Shown here in pieces: positions 36,440 through 46,232 of a stretch of DNA of 64,000 nucleotides. Both the position numbers and the translations under genes were made by a program. Position 1 is the stretch's first letter; every line of letters starts with the position of its first letter. Where the stretch lies: assembly GCF_004104355.1 (NCBI RefSeq), contig NZ_RJLM01000001.1:1406418-1470417 (forward strand). Reading direction: 5' to 3'. This DNA comes from Photobacterium chitinilyticum. Lineage in GTDB: Bacteria; Pseudomonadota; Gammaproteobacteria; Enterobacterales; Vibrionaceae. A model generated the notes under the pieces. That model did not search any database, was not told the origin of the DNA, and was given only the letters and a program-made list of their open reading frames with translations.

Positions 36440-37684
36440 TTATTTCAGGATGTTGATCAGAGGCTGCCCTACTTCCAGCTCCTGAACATGCCAATCCAAT
36501 CCAATGCCCGGCATAGTTTCCAGGAACGGATCTGGATCTAGCTGTTCCATGTTGAATACACCCGCTTCAGCCCACGTACCGCGGAAATACTGAAGTGCAG
36601 CAGAAATAGCCGGTACACCCGTTGTGTATGAGATTGCCTGATGCTCAACATCTTCGTAAGCCACTTCGTGATCAGCATTGTTATAAATGAAGACACTACG
36701 CTCTTTGCCATCTTTCTTACCCTGCACCCAAGTACCGATACAAGTTAAACCTGTGTAGCCCGGTGCCAGTGATGTCGGATCTGGCAAAATTGCCTTAAGC
36801 ACTTTTAGCGGCTCTACCACTGTACCGTCTTGTAGCGTAACGGGTTCTGGGCTCAGCAGACCAATATCGCGCATGCAGTTGAAGTAGTTAAGGTATTTAT
36901 CACCAAAGCCCATCCAGAATTCAATACGTTTAGCAGGAATGAACTCCTGCATTGAACGCACTTCATCGTGCGCCATTGAGTAAACTTTGTGGCTGCCACA
37001 ATTCGGGAAATCGAATTCCATCATACGGGTGTGACACGGTACCTGTTTCCACTCACCGTTCTCCCAGTAGAAAGAATCCCCCTGAATTTCTAGCATGTTG
37101 GTTTCTGGGTCGAAGTTGGTCGCGAACTTCTTACCGTGATCACCAGCATTAACATCCATTACATCAATGCTGTCAATCTCATCGAACAGGTGCTTAACGG
37201 CATAAGCGGCAAATACGCTTACTACACCCGGATCGAAACCGGCACCAAGAATACCTGTGATACCTGCTTCTTTGAATTTCTCGCGGTAGCCCCACTGCCA
37301 ATCGTACGCTTGCGGTACCTGCTGGCCTTCTGAGCATAAGTCTACAGCAACAGATGTATCGAGGTAAGAGACCTTAGCCTGATAACACGCTTCCATGATG
37401 GTCATGTTAACCCACGGAGGACCAGCATTAATGACCAGATCAGGTTCTACTTCTTTGATCAGTGCAACCAGTGCATCGACATCATCGGCGTCAACGGCAC
37501 GCGACTCCAGCTTCTTTGAAGGATCTTTCAGGTTGTTTTTTTTCTGAATCGATTCAATGATCTTTTCACACTTAGAAACAGTGCGAGATGCAATGGTGAT
37601 ATCGCCCAGTACATTGTTATTTTGAGCAGCTTTATGCGCAATAACCCAACCAACACCACCAGCACCAATTTGTAGAATTGCCAT
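36440..37684 (-). CDS. Carboxynorspermidine synthase (saccharopine dehydrogenase-like)
   Basis: A 414-residue NADPH-dependent enzyme that joins 1,3-diaminopropane (or putrescine) to aspartate semialdehyde, giving carboxynorspermidine (or carboxyspermidine). The Rossmann motif is IGAGGVGWVIAHKAAQN; GAGFDPGVVSVFAAYA and the saccharopine-dehydrogenase C-terminal domain follow. It lies between the diaminobutyrate enzyme and nspC, in pathway order, as in Vibrio. Confidence 0.94.
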   Translation of the reverse strand: MAILQIGAGGVGWVIAHKAAQNNNVLGDITIASRTVSKCEKIIESIQKKNNLKDPSKKLESRAVDADDVDALVALIKEVEPDLVINAGPPWVNMTIMEACYQAKVSYLDTSVAVDLCSEGQQVPQAYDWQWGYREKFKEAGITGILGAGFDPGVVSVFAAYAVKHLFDEIDSIDVMDVNAGDHGKKFATNFDPETNMLEIQGDSFYWENGEWKQVPCHTRMMEFDFPNCGSHKVYSMAHDEVRSMQEFIPAKRIEFWMGFGDKYLNYFNCMRDIGLLSPEPVTLQDGTVVEPLKVLKAILPDPTSLAPGYTGLTCIGTWVQGKKDGKERSVFIYNNADHEVAYEDVEHQAISYTTGVPAISAALQYFRGTWAEAGVFNMEQLDPDPFLETMPGIGLDWHVQELEVGQPLINILK

Positions 37685-37774
37685 CGTTTTTTCTTCCGTT
37701 AATAATCAGAACAACAGTGCTGGTTGAACGGCTTTTCAGCAAGTTCAAGACAGCACTTACTGTTAATAAATCAA

Positions 37775-40663
37775 TTAATTAACCAGCGATAGTGCAAGCT
37801 GGTTAATAGCATTTAGTAAAGATTCGAAGTCAGCCATTGTCAGACACGGATTTAAGATCGTGAACTTGAGCGCGACCTTGCCATCCACGACCGTTTCGCC
37901 CAGCACGGCCACCCCTTTCACCAAGGCTTCAATACGAAGCTGCTTGTTAAGCTGATCGATATCAACAGTGTGATCGCCAACACAGCGGAACAGTACGGTC
38001 GACAAAGCCGGATCCGCCAGTAGTTCAAAATCAGCAGACTGATTGATCAGGTCGGCAACTTGCTGTGTCTGGCCCAGTAGGTGATCATACATTGCGCCAA
38101 GCGCCTGAGTGCCCACACACTGCATCGTCATCAGCACTTTCAATGCATCAAAACGTTTCGTCGTTGCAATCGACTTATCGACCAAGTTAGGAAGCAGATC
38201 ATCTTCACGGTTCAGGTAATCAGCATGGTGGAGCAAGTACTTGAAATTCTCTTTGTCTTTCAACAATACCGCACCACAGCTGATTGGTTGATAGAACAAC
38301 TTATGGAAATCGACACTGAGCGAGTCAGCACGTTCTATACCATGCAATCGGGTTTTATGTCGGCTAAGGATCAGTGCGCCACCATAGGCTCCATCGACAT
38401 GCAGCCACAGGTTATGTTGCTGGGCAACATCGGCTAACCCGGCTAAATCATCAATCGCACCGTGATCGGTCGTACCCGCGGTTCCAACAAGGGCAAATGG
38501 CATCAAGCCGTCATTTTTCATAGCATCAATGGTCGTGACCAACGAAGCCAGCTTAATTGTACCGTCCGGATTGGTATCCACACATTCGACGGCATGTTCA
38601 CCAAGCCCCAGCAACGATGCTGATTTTTGTACGGTAAAATGAGATTTCTTCGAGCAAAGAATTCGTAGCTTTCCTGCGTACTCCGGCAAGCCATTCTTCT
38701 GGATATTATGGCCAGAAATAGTATCTGCCGCCCAGTCACGAGCCAATAACAATCCCATAAGGTTGCTCTGAGTACCGCCACTGGTGAACACGCCGTCAGC
38801 CTGCTCGCCTAACTCATATACGCCACACAGCCAATCTACGACCTTCTGCTCAACATAAGTTGCAGAACTCGCCTGATCCCACGAATCCATTGACTGATTC
38901 AAAGAACTGATAAAGGCTTCGGCTGCTACTGCAGGCAATAAAGGTGGGGTATGCAAATGCGCAATACAGTTAGGATGTTGGACCATGATAGAGTTCTTGG
39001 CGATCAATTCCCCTGTCTGCTCAATCACGGTTTCCAGTGGTAGCTGCTGGTCATCCAAATCAATATTGTTGATTAGGTTTTTCAGTACCAGAGGCTCCAG
39101 GCCGGAATACGGCGCATCGGCCGCTTCGAAGACTTGCTTCAGTACCTGAGTCGTCTGGTTCAGTGCCACTTCAAGTTCGTCCGCACCACCTTCACCGGTA
39201 CGGATGAAATAAGAGCGCCACAACTCTTGATCCGATTCAGTACTCGCTTCTGCAATCTTTGCCGGGCCCGCCGTCGCAAGAATAGCCTTGCTCAACGCAT
39301 CCAAGGCAAAATCAATTTGCTCATAACTGATGATCAGTGGCGGCAGAAAACGTAATACCGAGCCCTGACGTCCACCTTTTTCAATGATCAAACCACGCTC
39401 CAGCGCTGCGCGCTGAATGTTTATAGTCATTTCAGGATCGGCTTCTGGCTCACCGAACTTATTCTTCTGGTTGTTTGGCTTAACGATTTCAACACCCAGC
39501 ATCAAGCCCTTACCGCGAACTTCGGCGATACAGTCGGTATAATCGGCAATACGCTCTAAGCCTTCACGAAAATATTGACCCGCTTTCTCAGCATGCTCAA
39601 CCAGACAATCACGACGAATGATTTCCAGCGCCTTGGCACCAGTCGCCATGGCAAGCTGGTTGCCTCGGAACGTACCGGTATGCTCACCCGGACGCCAGGT
39701 ATCAATCGACTTATCAAACAGCAACACTGACATCGGTAAGCCGCCGCCGATAGCCTTCGACAGACAAAGAATATCCGGTGTAATTCCTGATTCTTCAAAC
39801 GCGAAACGGTGGCCGGTTTTACCGATACCACACTGGATCTCATCAAGGATGAGTAGAATTCCGTGTTCCTTAGTGATTCGGCGTAGCTCTTGCAGCCAGA
39901 ACGCTGGTGCAGGGATCACTCCCCCTTCACCTTGCACGGGCTCGACGATGATTGCAGCCGGCTTTTGTACGCCGCTCTCGTCATCGCTGAGCATACGTTC
40001 GATATAACGGATGCTCTGTTTAGCCCCTTCATTACCTTTCAGGCCAAACGGGCAGCGCAGGCGATAGGGAAACGGCAGGAAATGGACATCAGACATCAAA
40101 CCCTGACGACGTTCTTTGGTTCCCAAATTGCCCATCAATGCCATCGTACCATTCGTCATACCATGGTAGGCACCATGGAAAGCAGCCATGACGTTACGAC
40201 CGGTTGTCTGCTTGGCCAGCTTGATTGCCGCTTCTACGGCATCTGCACCGGAAGGGCCACAAAACTGAATACGGGCATTGGCGGCAAAATCATCAGGCAA
40301 GAAGTTCATCACTTCTTTGATAAATTTGTCTTTAGTCGGTGTTGTAATATCCAGAGTCTGGTACGGCAGGCCCTGGTTTAACTGTTCGATTATTGCCTGG
40401 TTGATTTCTGGGTGGTTGTAGCCCAGCGCCAGCGTTCCGGCTCCAGCCAAACAATCAAGAAATAGCTGACCGCGGCTATCTTCAACCAGAGCACCAGATG
40501 CTTTCTTAATAGCAAGTGGCAGCCGTCTCGGATATGAGCGAACTTCCGACTCATAATGCTCCTGACTCAACAGAAGTTCATCAGGTGTCAAATCGTACAA
40601 CTCGTGTACTACAGGTACATTTGAGGCTAGCTTGATATCGTCTAAATCAAACACATTACTCAT
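37775..40663 (-). CDS. Fused 2,4-diaminobutyrate aminotransferase / decarboxylase
   Basis: A 962-residue two-enzyme fusion. The first half (to about 465) is a class III aminotransferase with the PLP Lys in LCLSKAIGGGLPMSV; it makes 2,4-diaminobutyrate from aspartate semialdehyde. The second half (about 500-960) is a group II PLP decarboxylase with the PLP Lys in VDFHKLFYQPISCG; it makes 1,3-diaminopropane. The fusion supplies the precursor for norspermidine through the two downstream genes. Start at ATG 40663, with GGATGA upstream; ATG 40672 would add three residues. Confidence 0.93.
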   Translation of the reverse strand: MSNVFDLDDIKLASNVPVVHELYDLTPDELLLSQEHYESEVRSYPRRLPLAIKKASGALVEDSRGQLFLDCLAGAGTLALGYNHPEINQAIIEQLNQGLPYQTLDITTPTKDKFIKEVMNFLPDDFAANARIQFCGPSGADAVEAAIKLAKQTTGRNVMAAFHGAYHGMTNGTMALMGNLGTKERRQGLMSDVHFLPFPYRLRCPFGLKGNEGAKQSIRYIERMLSDDESGVQKPAAIIVEPVQGEGGVIPAPAFWLQELRRITKEHGILLILDEIQCGIGKTGHRFAFEESGITPDILCLSKAIGGGLPMSVLLFDKSIDTWRPGEHTGTFRGNQLAMATGAKALEIIRRDCLVEHAEKAGQYFREGLERIADYTDCIAEVRGKGLMLGVEIVKPNNQKNKFGEPEADPEMTINIQRAALERGLIIEKGGRQGSVLRFLPPLIISYEQIDFALDALSKAILATAGPAKIAEASTESDQELWRSYFIRTGEGGADELEVALNQTTQVLKQVFEAADAPYSGLEPLVLKNLINNIDLDDQQLPLETVIEQTGELIAKNSIMVQHPNCIAHLHTPPLLPAVAAEAFISSLNQSMDSWDQASSATYVEQKVVDWLCGVYELGEQADGVFTSGGTQSNLMGLLLARDWAADTISGHNIQKNGLPEYAGKLRILCSKKSHFTVQKSASLLGLGEHAVECVDTNPDGTIKLASLVTTIDAMKNDGLMPFALVGTAGTTDHGAIDDLAGLADVAQQHNLWLHVDGAYGGALILSRHKTRLHGIERADSLSVDFHKLFYQPISCGAVLLKDKENFKYLLHHADYLNREDDLLPNLVDKSIATTKRFDALKVLMTMQCVGTQALGAMYDHLLGQTQQVADLINQSADFELLADPALSTVLFRCVGDHTVDIDQLNKQLRIEALVKGVAVLGETVVDGKVALKFTILNPCLTMADFESLLNAINQLALSLVN

Positions 40664-41689
40664 GGGTGTCATCCAAAAATTAACACGTCATATAAATCAT
40701 GACGCTCGGCAGATCATACCTGCGATATTATCCGTACCATTATTCATGGCATACCATATAGTTAGCAAAATATTGCGTAACCAATACGATGAGAAATCGG
40801 GTATCAGGTATTTTTTTCCTGCCGGTAAACACAAAGGTTTCATTAGCAAAAAAACTAATGAGATAAAAGGTTTACAGCAAAAAGCTGAAATAATTTAGAT
40901 AAGAAATATCAAGGCTCAGTAATAATACTGCAGTTTGGTAAGACAAAGCTGAGGTGGGTTTTCAATGTTAGAATATTCACTGTTGGGTTCCTTCAATATG
41001 CTCCTGCTCTCTTTCTGGCAGGTCCGCGCTATTAATGCCCTTCTACTGACGATAGGTTCGCCAGTACCTACGGCACGTTGTGACACAATCAGCTTGAATT
41101 CATCACAACGCATATGTCTCAGTTATACTACCCCCTGAGATTGCGCAGAAAAATAACATATTGTGAGTGGCGATGCCAAGTGTTATTTCACTGGCTAACA
41201 CACGAGGCTTTATATCGGTTAAAGTCGTCGATTGGTTTCCTCTTTTTATACACCCGTATTAAAACAACACTTCGCTGGCCTAGTAACTTTTTTGAATACA
41301 GTGTGACACCGCTTATAGATATAAACTCGCTTTCACAACAGAACATGAAGCAGTTCAAAAATCATACAACAGAGTTATGTTAGGTTAATCGTTAGGAATC
41401 AAAAATTAACTTATACAACGTCTCGGCAATGGTGATCATTATGGACATTCATTTACTGGCAAAGAAAAAGTTATCGGCTTGTATGGGCCATCCCCACCCC
41501 TGAGGTAGATATCACGCTGACAGTCTGTACAGCATGAACTATCTGCTCTCTCCAGCAAAACTCAACTTCCATCTCAATATCACAGTACCCGATCCCGGTT
41601 AATTCCTGCTTTATCTTTCACTCGTTTAGTTATTACTTTGGGCGTAGCTCTGCGTGCGTTCGCCTCAAAAACAATGATAAGGAAATAAG
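40664..41689. other. 1-kb intergenic region without a supported gene
   Basis: Between the divergent norspermidine genes and the PTS gene. Open frames here (for example 41114-41383 plus and 40916-41113 minus) lack ribosome binding sites and recognisable sequence. It may contain gene remnants, but I could not identify any. Confidence 0.4.
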
Positions 41690-42712
41690 ATGGAAATTAT
41701 TCTGGGTATTGCTGCCCTGTTAGCAGCTTTAGGTTTGTTCTCTGTGTTTAGTTTCAAGGCGCCAAATGGCAGCGCAGCGATGAGTGGTCTGGCTGATGCG
41801 GCAATCGCCACATTTCTGGTCGAAGCTATCCATAAATATGTAATGGGAAACCTGCTCGGTATCGGTTATCTCGCTGACTTCGGCAACATGGTCGGTGGCA
41901 TGGGCGGCGTTGCAGCAGCAACGTTAGTGATGCTGCGAATGGGTGTACAACCTGTATTTGCGATCGTCACAGGTTTGGCAATGGCCAACCTGGGAATCCT
42001 CGAAGGATTTATCGCCGGTTACCTATTCTCTTTCGCAACACCATTGTTTAAGAAATATTTACCAGAAGGTGTCGACGTAATTGTCGGTGTTCTGACCTTG
42101 GCACCGCTCGCAAGATTACTGGGTATCTTCATCAGCCCTGGCCTTGATATGCTGATGGGCACCCTGGCCAACATGATCACAGAGGCTACATTGCTATCAC
42201 CACTGGCGATGGGATTCTTGCTTGGCGGATTAATCAAGATGGTTTGTACATCCCCGTTAAGCTCAATGGCATTAACAGCCATGCTTGGCTTAACCGGCTT
42301 GCCTATGGGTATTGCGGCCATTGCGTGTGTTGGTGGCTCATTCACCAACGGTTATATATTCCATACCCTCAAGCTAGGAAAATCCAGCAACACGGTTAGC
42401 GTTATGCTTGAGCCCCTCACTCAGGCCCATATCGTTACCCGTAACCCGGTTCCTATCTTTATGTCGAACTTCCTCGGTGGTGCGCTGGCAGGAACTATCG
42501 CCGCGTACTTCGGCATCGTCAATGATGCCCCAGGTAGTGCCGCTCCAATTCCAGGTCTACTCGCATCTATCGCCTTCAATGATCCACTAACTCTATTTAT
42601 GGCAGTGGTTGCTGCGGCCTTTGCCGGCATTATCGGCGGTGTGATTGGTAACCAGGTATATAAGCGCCTATTGGCTGATCGTGTTCCATTGCAACAGTTT
42701 GTAAATGGTTAA
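41690..42712 (+). CDS. PfoR-like PTS IIC family membrane protein
   Basis: A 340-residue, very hydrophobic protein with about 9-10 membrane segments, rich in Gly/Ala/Leu, resembling the PTS_EIIC_2 family that includes PfoR of Clostridium. Conserved-looking stretches are GLADAAIATFLVEAIHKY, GNMVGGMGGVAAA and CVGGSFTNGYIFHTLKLG. No IIA, IIB or HPr gene is nearby, so it may act as a transporter of unknown substrate or a sensor. The ribosome binding site AAGGAAATAAG supports the start. A LysR gene follows on the same strand. Confidence 0.82.
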   Translation: MEIILGIAALLAALGLFSVFSFKAPNGSAAMSGLADAAIATFLVEAIHKYVMGNLLGIGYLADFGNMVGGMGGVAAATLVMLRMGVQPVFAIVTGLAMANLGILEGFIAGYLFSFATPLFKKYLPEGVDVIVGVLTLAPLARLLGIFISPGLDMLMGTLANMITEATLLSPLAMGFLLGGLIKMVCTSPLSSMALTAMLGLTGLPMGIAAIACVGGSFTNGYIFHTLKLGKSSNTVSVMLEPLTQAHIVTRNPVPIFMSNFLGGALAGTIAAYFGIVNDAPGSAAPIPGLLASIAFNDPLTLFMAVVAAAFAGIIGGVIGNQVYKRLLADRVPLQQFVNG

Positions 42713-42744
42713 TCACTGAGGGGAATACTGCCTAGTCCTAAAAA

Positions 42745-42766
42745 AGGCTTGCCGTTTGGTAAGCCT
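42745..42766 (+). terminator. Hairpin after the PfoR-like gene
   Basis: AGGCTTGCC (42745-42753) pairs with GGTAAGCCT (42758-42766), with one G-T pair and a weak AT-rich tail. Confidence 0.5.
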
Positions 42767-42920
42767 ATTATCCTCCAGCAACACCGCTTTTTAAGCCAAT
42801 CATCAGTAACGTGATCAACAAAGCAAAACACTTACCCAAATTCATTCATTTGCTAAATGTCAGACATTTAATTGCTATAATTCAACAACACTAGAAATTG
42901 TTGCAAAAAGTATACTAATA

Positions 42921-43823
42921 ATGCGAAACACCGACGACTTCCTAATTTTCTTTCACCTTATCGAGCAAGGCTCTTTCAGCAAAGCTGCGGAGCAGGTTGG
43001 CCTGACCAAGTCTGTTGTCAGCAAACGTATCACCCGGCTTGAAGAGGAGCTTGGGGTACAGCTCCTTTATCGAACCACCCGCAAACTCACTTTGACTGAA
43101 GCCGGTGAAGTTTTTTTCAGCCATGCACGGGAGGTTTACCTCTCGGTTATAAATGCCGAGGACGCAATGAGCGGACTGGGTGAGAGTCTTTCCGGCAGTA
43201 TACGTATTACGGTGCCGACTATTTCAGGCGAGCTTATTTTGCCTCAGGCCATTGCCGAGTTTAGCGAAAAATACCCCGATATCACGATTCATATGGATCT
43301 GGACAACCGTTTTGTTGATATCGTTGAAGAAGGCTATGATCTTGCCATTCGTACCGGCGTCTTACCTGATTCTAGCTTTATTGCCCGTCGACTAGTCGAT
43401 GCCCACTGGGTGATCTGTGGCGCACCGTCCTATTTTGACCGCATGAGTGAGCCGACGTCATATCAAGATCTTGTGGATCACAATTGCCTTGCATATTCCT
43501 ACCAGGAAACCGGTGCCACAGAATGGCTTTTTAAAGGCGATTCTTCGCCTTTTACCGTCAAAGTAGCAGGAAATTTCAGCACCAATAACGCCTCGGCCTT
43601 AAGACGTGCCGCACTGATTGGCCAAGGACTGGTATATGTGCCTAAAGTTCTGGTTGCCGAAGACTTACAAGAAGGAAGGCTAATTGAAGTATTGCAGCAT
43701 CAGGTCGCGAAGTGTCTGGGTATCTATGCCATCTATCCTTACACCCGTCACCAACCCGCGAAGATCAAGCTATTCATCGAGCACCTCTATCAATGTTATC
43801 GCCTTCATGAAGATAAGTTTTAA
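42921..43823 (+). CDS. LysR family transcriptional regulator
   Basis: A 300-residue regulator: winged helix-turn-helix (1-60, SFSKAAEQVGLTKSVVSKRITRLEE) and a LysR effector domain of the type seen in CrgA/YafC-like proteins (SGSIRITVPTISGE; LDLAIRTGVL-like YDLAIRTG). Convergent with the lactate permease gene and downstream of the PfoR-like gene. Either could be its target; neither is proven. Confidence 0.9.
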   Translation: MRNTDDFLIFFHLIEQGSFSKAAEQVGLTKSVVSKRITRLEEELGVQLLYRTTRKLTLTEAGEVFFSHAREVYLSVINAEDAMSGLGESLSGSIRITVPTISGELILPQAIAEFSEKYPDITIHMDLDNRFVDIVEEGYDLAIRTGVLPDSSFIARRLVDAHWVICGAPSYFDRMSEPTSYQDLVDHNCLAYSYQETGATEWLFKGDSSPFTVKVAGNFSTNNASALRRAALIGQGLVYVPKVLVAEDLQEGRLIEVLQHQVAKCLGIYAIYPYTRHQPAKIKLFIEHLYQCYRLHEDKF

Positions 43824-43830
43824 TTGCTTA

Positions 43831-43860
43831 AAAAATGTGGCCATTACTGGCCACATTATT
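43831..43860. terminator. Bidirectional terminator between LysR and lactate permease genes
   Basis: AATGTGGCCA (43834-43843) and TGGCCACATT (43848-43857) with A-rich left and T-rich right flanks. It serves both convergent genes. Confidence 0.8.
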
Positions 43861-43901
43861 TATTTACTGCTTTTATTCACTTAAGTGGCACCATTCTCCC
43901 C

Positions 43902-45488
43902 CTAAATAAGCGTACTCATTATCGCAGCACCAATACCGTAAACCACCATAGGTACGACGGTTCGCTTGATAATAAAGCCTTCTTTGTTAGCAATGCCTAA
44001 AATTGTCGATACAGCGATAATATTGTTGATACAGACCATATTACCCATCGCACCACCAACAGATTGCAGCGCTAGAATAGTTGTCTGTGGCAAGCCGACA
44101 TTGATAGCAATAGTTTGCTGAATTGCACCAAAGGTAAGGTTTGATACTGTTGCAGAGCCAGAGAAGAAAGCCCCCAACGCTCCCAGATATGCCGCCACAT
44201 ATTGCCAACTGGTTCCCATCAGATCCGAAAACGCCTGACCAGTTGTCATAATGGGTGAATTCTCTCCGCCCGTCATCATCAGCTTGACCATAATCAACGC
44301 CCCGACAAGGGCAACAAACGGCATTTTAATGCGGATGCCGGTTTCAGCAAACATCTGCTTAACCACGCTTGTTGGCAGTCTAAATAGTGGAATTGAAATC
44401 AGAACAACCAATAGGAACGGGATTAGCGCAGGCACATAAAGTGTTTTGTATGCCCATGAAACATCGGTTCCCAAAATATGGCTCAGCTTAAAGATCAGTG
44501 CCTGGCTAATGCTAAAATCACCCAATGGACCAAATGAAATGCTGAACATCTCAGTACTGTCCGTCAACATTGATTTGATACCAAACTGCTTTATACGGGT
44601 AACAATCAAGATCACAATGAGCAAAATAGTAGGTGTCATTGCCTTGAATACATCACGTGCCGCCACTGGCGACGATGCTTTGGCATCAGAAGTTGGCTGT
44701 GTTTTTACCAGGCCAAAACCACTTCGGGCAACAATGACTGACAGCACCAAACCGGTAGCACCACCCACTAATGCAGGAAACTCATAGTTCCATTGTGCCA
44801 GCAAGAAATAGGGCACAGTGCAAGATAGCGTACTGATTAATACGAACAGGTAGTTACGGCGAATATCACTCCAGCTGACAATAAATCGAAGCGCCATTGG
44901 AGGGATAATGAATGCAGCAACTAGGTGAATCAACGCAGTGATCTTGCCCGTTTCAAGCAAAGTAGCATCATCCAGCCCCAGGTTTGAGAAACCAAACCAT
45001 GTTGGTGTTCCCACAGCACCGAACGAAACCGGTACGGAGTTCATTACCAATGCCAGCATAGCCACTTTTAACGGATTGAAACCAAGGCCGACTAAAATAG
45101 GCGCAGCAATAGCAGCCGGTGTACCAAAACCAGATGCACCTTCAATCATGAACGCAAACGCCCAGCCAATGATCATTAACTGTGCTACTTGGTTACGACT
45201 GATACCTTCTAGCCACCGACGAATGACATCTTCCGAACCAGAAAGGTAAATCATTCGATTAAGTAAAATCGCACCGGCAACAATAGAAATAGGAGTGATG
45301 GCCGACAGCATACCAGCAATAACATTGGCGCTAATTAAGGTAGTGTCGGTACCAAAGTAAAAGAGTTGCAGTGCTCCAACCATTAAAGCCGTAATAGGCA
45401 GGGCAATATGTGATGGTATACCATTTTTCTTTGTCATCATCCAAATAAGAATAACAATTGGTATCACCGATAAAAATAGGGACGTCAT
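43902..45488 (-). CDS. lldP: L-lactate permease (LctP family)
   Basis: A 528-residue transporter with about 13 membrane helices. Typical LctP stretches are present: EGASGFGTPAAIAAPILVGLG, SVPVSFGAVGTPTWFGF and FFSGSATVSNLTFG. It imports lactate (and glycolate) with protons. The D-lactate dehydrogenase-like gene lies upstream on the same strand, separated by 744 bp and a terminator. Their products form a lactate-use pair, probably transcribed separately. Confidence 0.92.
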   Translation of the reverse strand: MTSLFLSVIPIVILIWMMTKKNGIPSHIALPITALMVGALQLFYFGTDTTLISANVIAGMLSAITPISIVAGAILLNRMIYLSGSEDVIRRWLEGISRNQVAQLMIIGWAFAFMIEGASGFGTPAAIAAPILVGLGFNPLKVAMLALVMNSVPVSFGAVGTPTWFGFSNLGLDDATLLETGKITALIHLVAAFIIPPMALRFIVSWSDIRRNYLFVLISTLSCTVPYFLLAQWNYEFPALVGGATGLVLSVIVARSGFGLVKTQPTSDAKASSPVAARDVFKAMTPTILLIVILIVTRIKQFGIKSMLTDSTEMFSISFGPLGDFSISQALIFKLSHILGTDVSWAYKTLYVPALIPFLLVVLISIPLFRLPTSVVKQMFAETGIRIKMPFVALVGALIMVKLMMTGGENSPIMTTGQAFSDLMGTSWQYVAAYLGALGAFFSGSATVSNLTFGAIQQTIAINVGLPQTTILALQSVGGAMGNMVCINNIIAVSTILGIANKEGFIIKRTVVPMVVYGIGAAIMSTLI

Positions 45489-46173
45489 TTAAAATCTACT
45501 CCATGTATTAGGCCCAGTTATCGCCATATTAAACAGCATGTGTATTATAATTTGGACCTTGCTATCAATTTGACGTGTAAACTACACGTTAAATATATAT
45601 TGTTGTTGACTGACAGTATTATAATTATGGGAAAGACATTCTAATGAGCTTTTAAAATAAAGCCACTCGCAACATGACAAGAAGTTAACCAAAAACCAAC
45701 AAAGCCGGTAACAAAAACCAAACCCCACCACGCACAAAAACCAAAAGCGATAAAATACAACCACTTAAAAACAAGCCACATCAGTAGAAATTCACATTAA
45801 ACGGATAATTGACACAATGTGTTTCATAAACAGCCACTATAAAGACACATAAAACGTACACTTTTTTATTTTAAATAAGCAGTAGAAGATATTAAACCAA
45901 TTATAACGAACAATATTGTTGTAAGTTTACAAAACAATCTCAAATATAGGCAGTACACATATAAAAATTTGAAAGATAGCAACACTAACAACCTGTCATA
46001 AATCGCGATTACCGTCATGCCGATATAGAAAAATAAAACAAATCATGAATAAAAAGTATAAAAGAAAACATAAGAACACAAATACAAAAAATACCCCAAA
46101 GGAGTTATTAAAGCACTTGTTAACACAGAAGACTTGTCATTGGCGATATAAAATAATCGGGGAAAACGGTAAT
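45489..46173. other. AT-rich region upstream of the lactate permease
   Basis: About 685 bp without a supported gene; strongly A-rich on the plus strand. It must contain the permease promoter; I could not fix one. Confidence 0.4.
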
Positions 46174-46208
46174 AAAAAAGAGCAAGTTGTCAATTCAACT
46201 TGCTCTTT
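46174..46208 (-). terminator. Terminator of the D-lactate dehydrogenase gene
   Basis: AAAGAGCAAGTTG (46177-46189) and CAACTTGCTCTTT (46196-46208): a 13-bp stem with a 6-base loop and T-tract on the minus strand. Confidence 0.85.
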
Positions 46209-46232
46209 AGGGTAAGAATTAAATACTAGTAA

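Noticed and set aside
41114-41383. 89-codon ORF in the 1-kb gap before the PfoR-like gene
   Set aside because: Lacks a ribosome binding site and any recognisable motif; composition looks noncoding.
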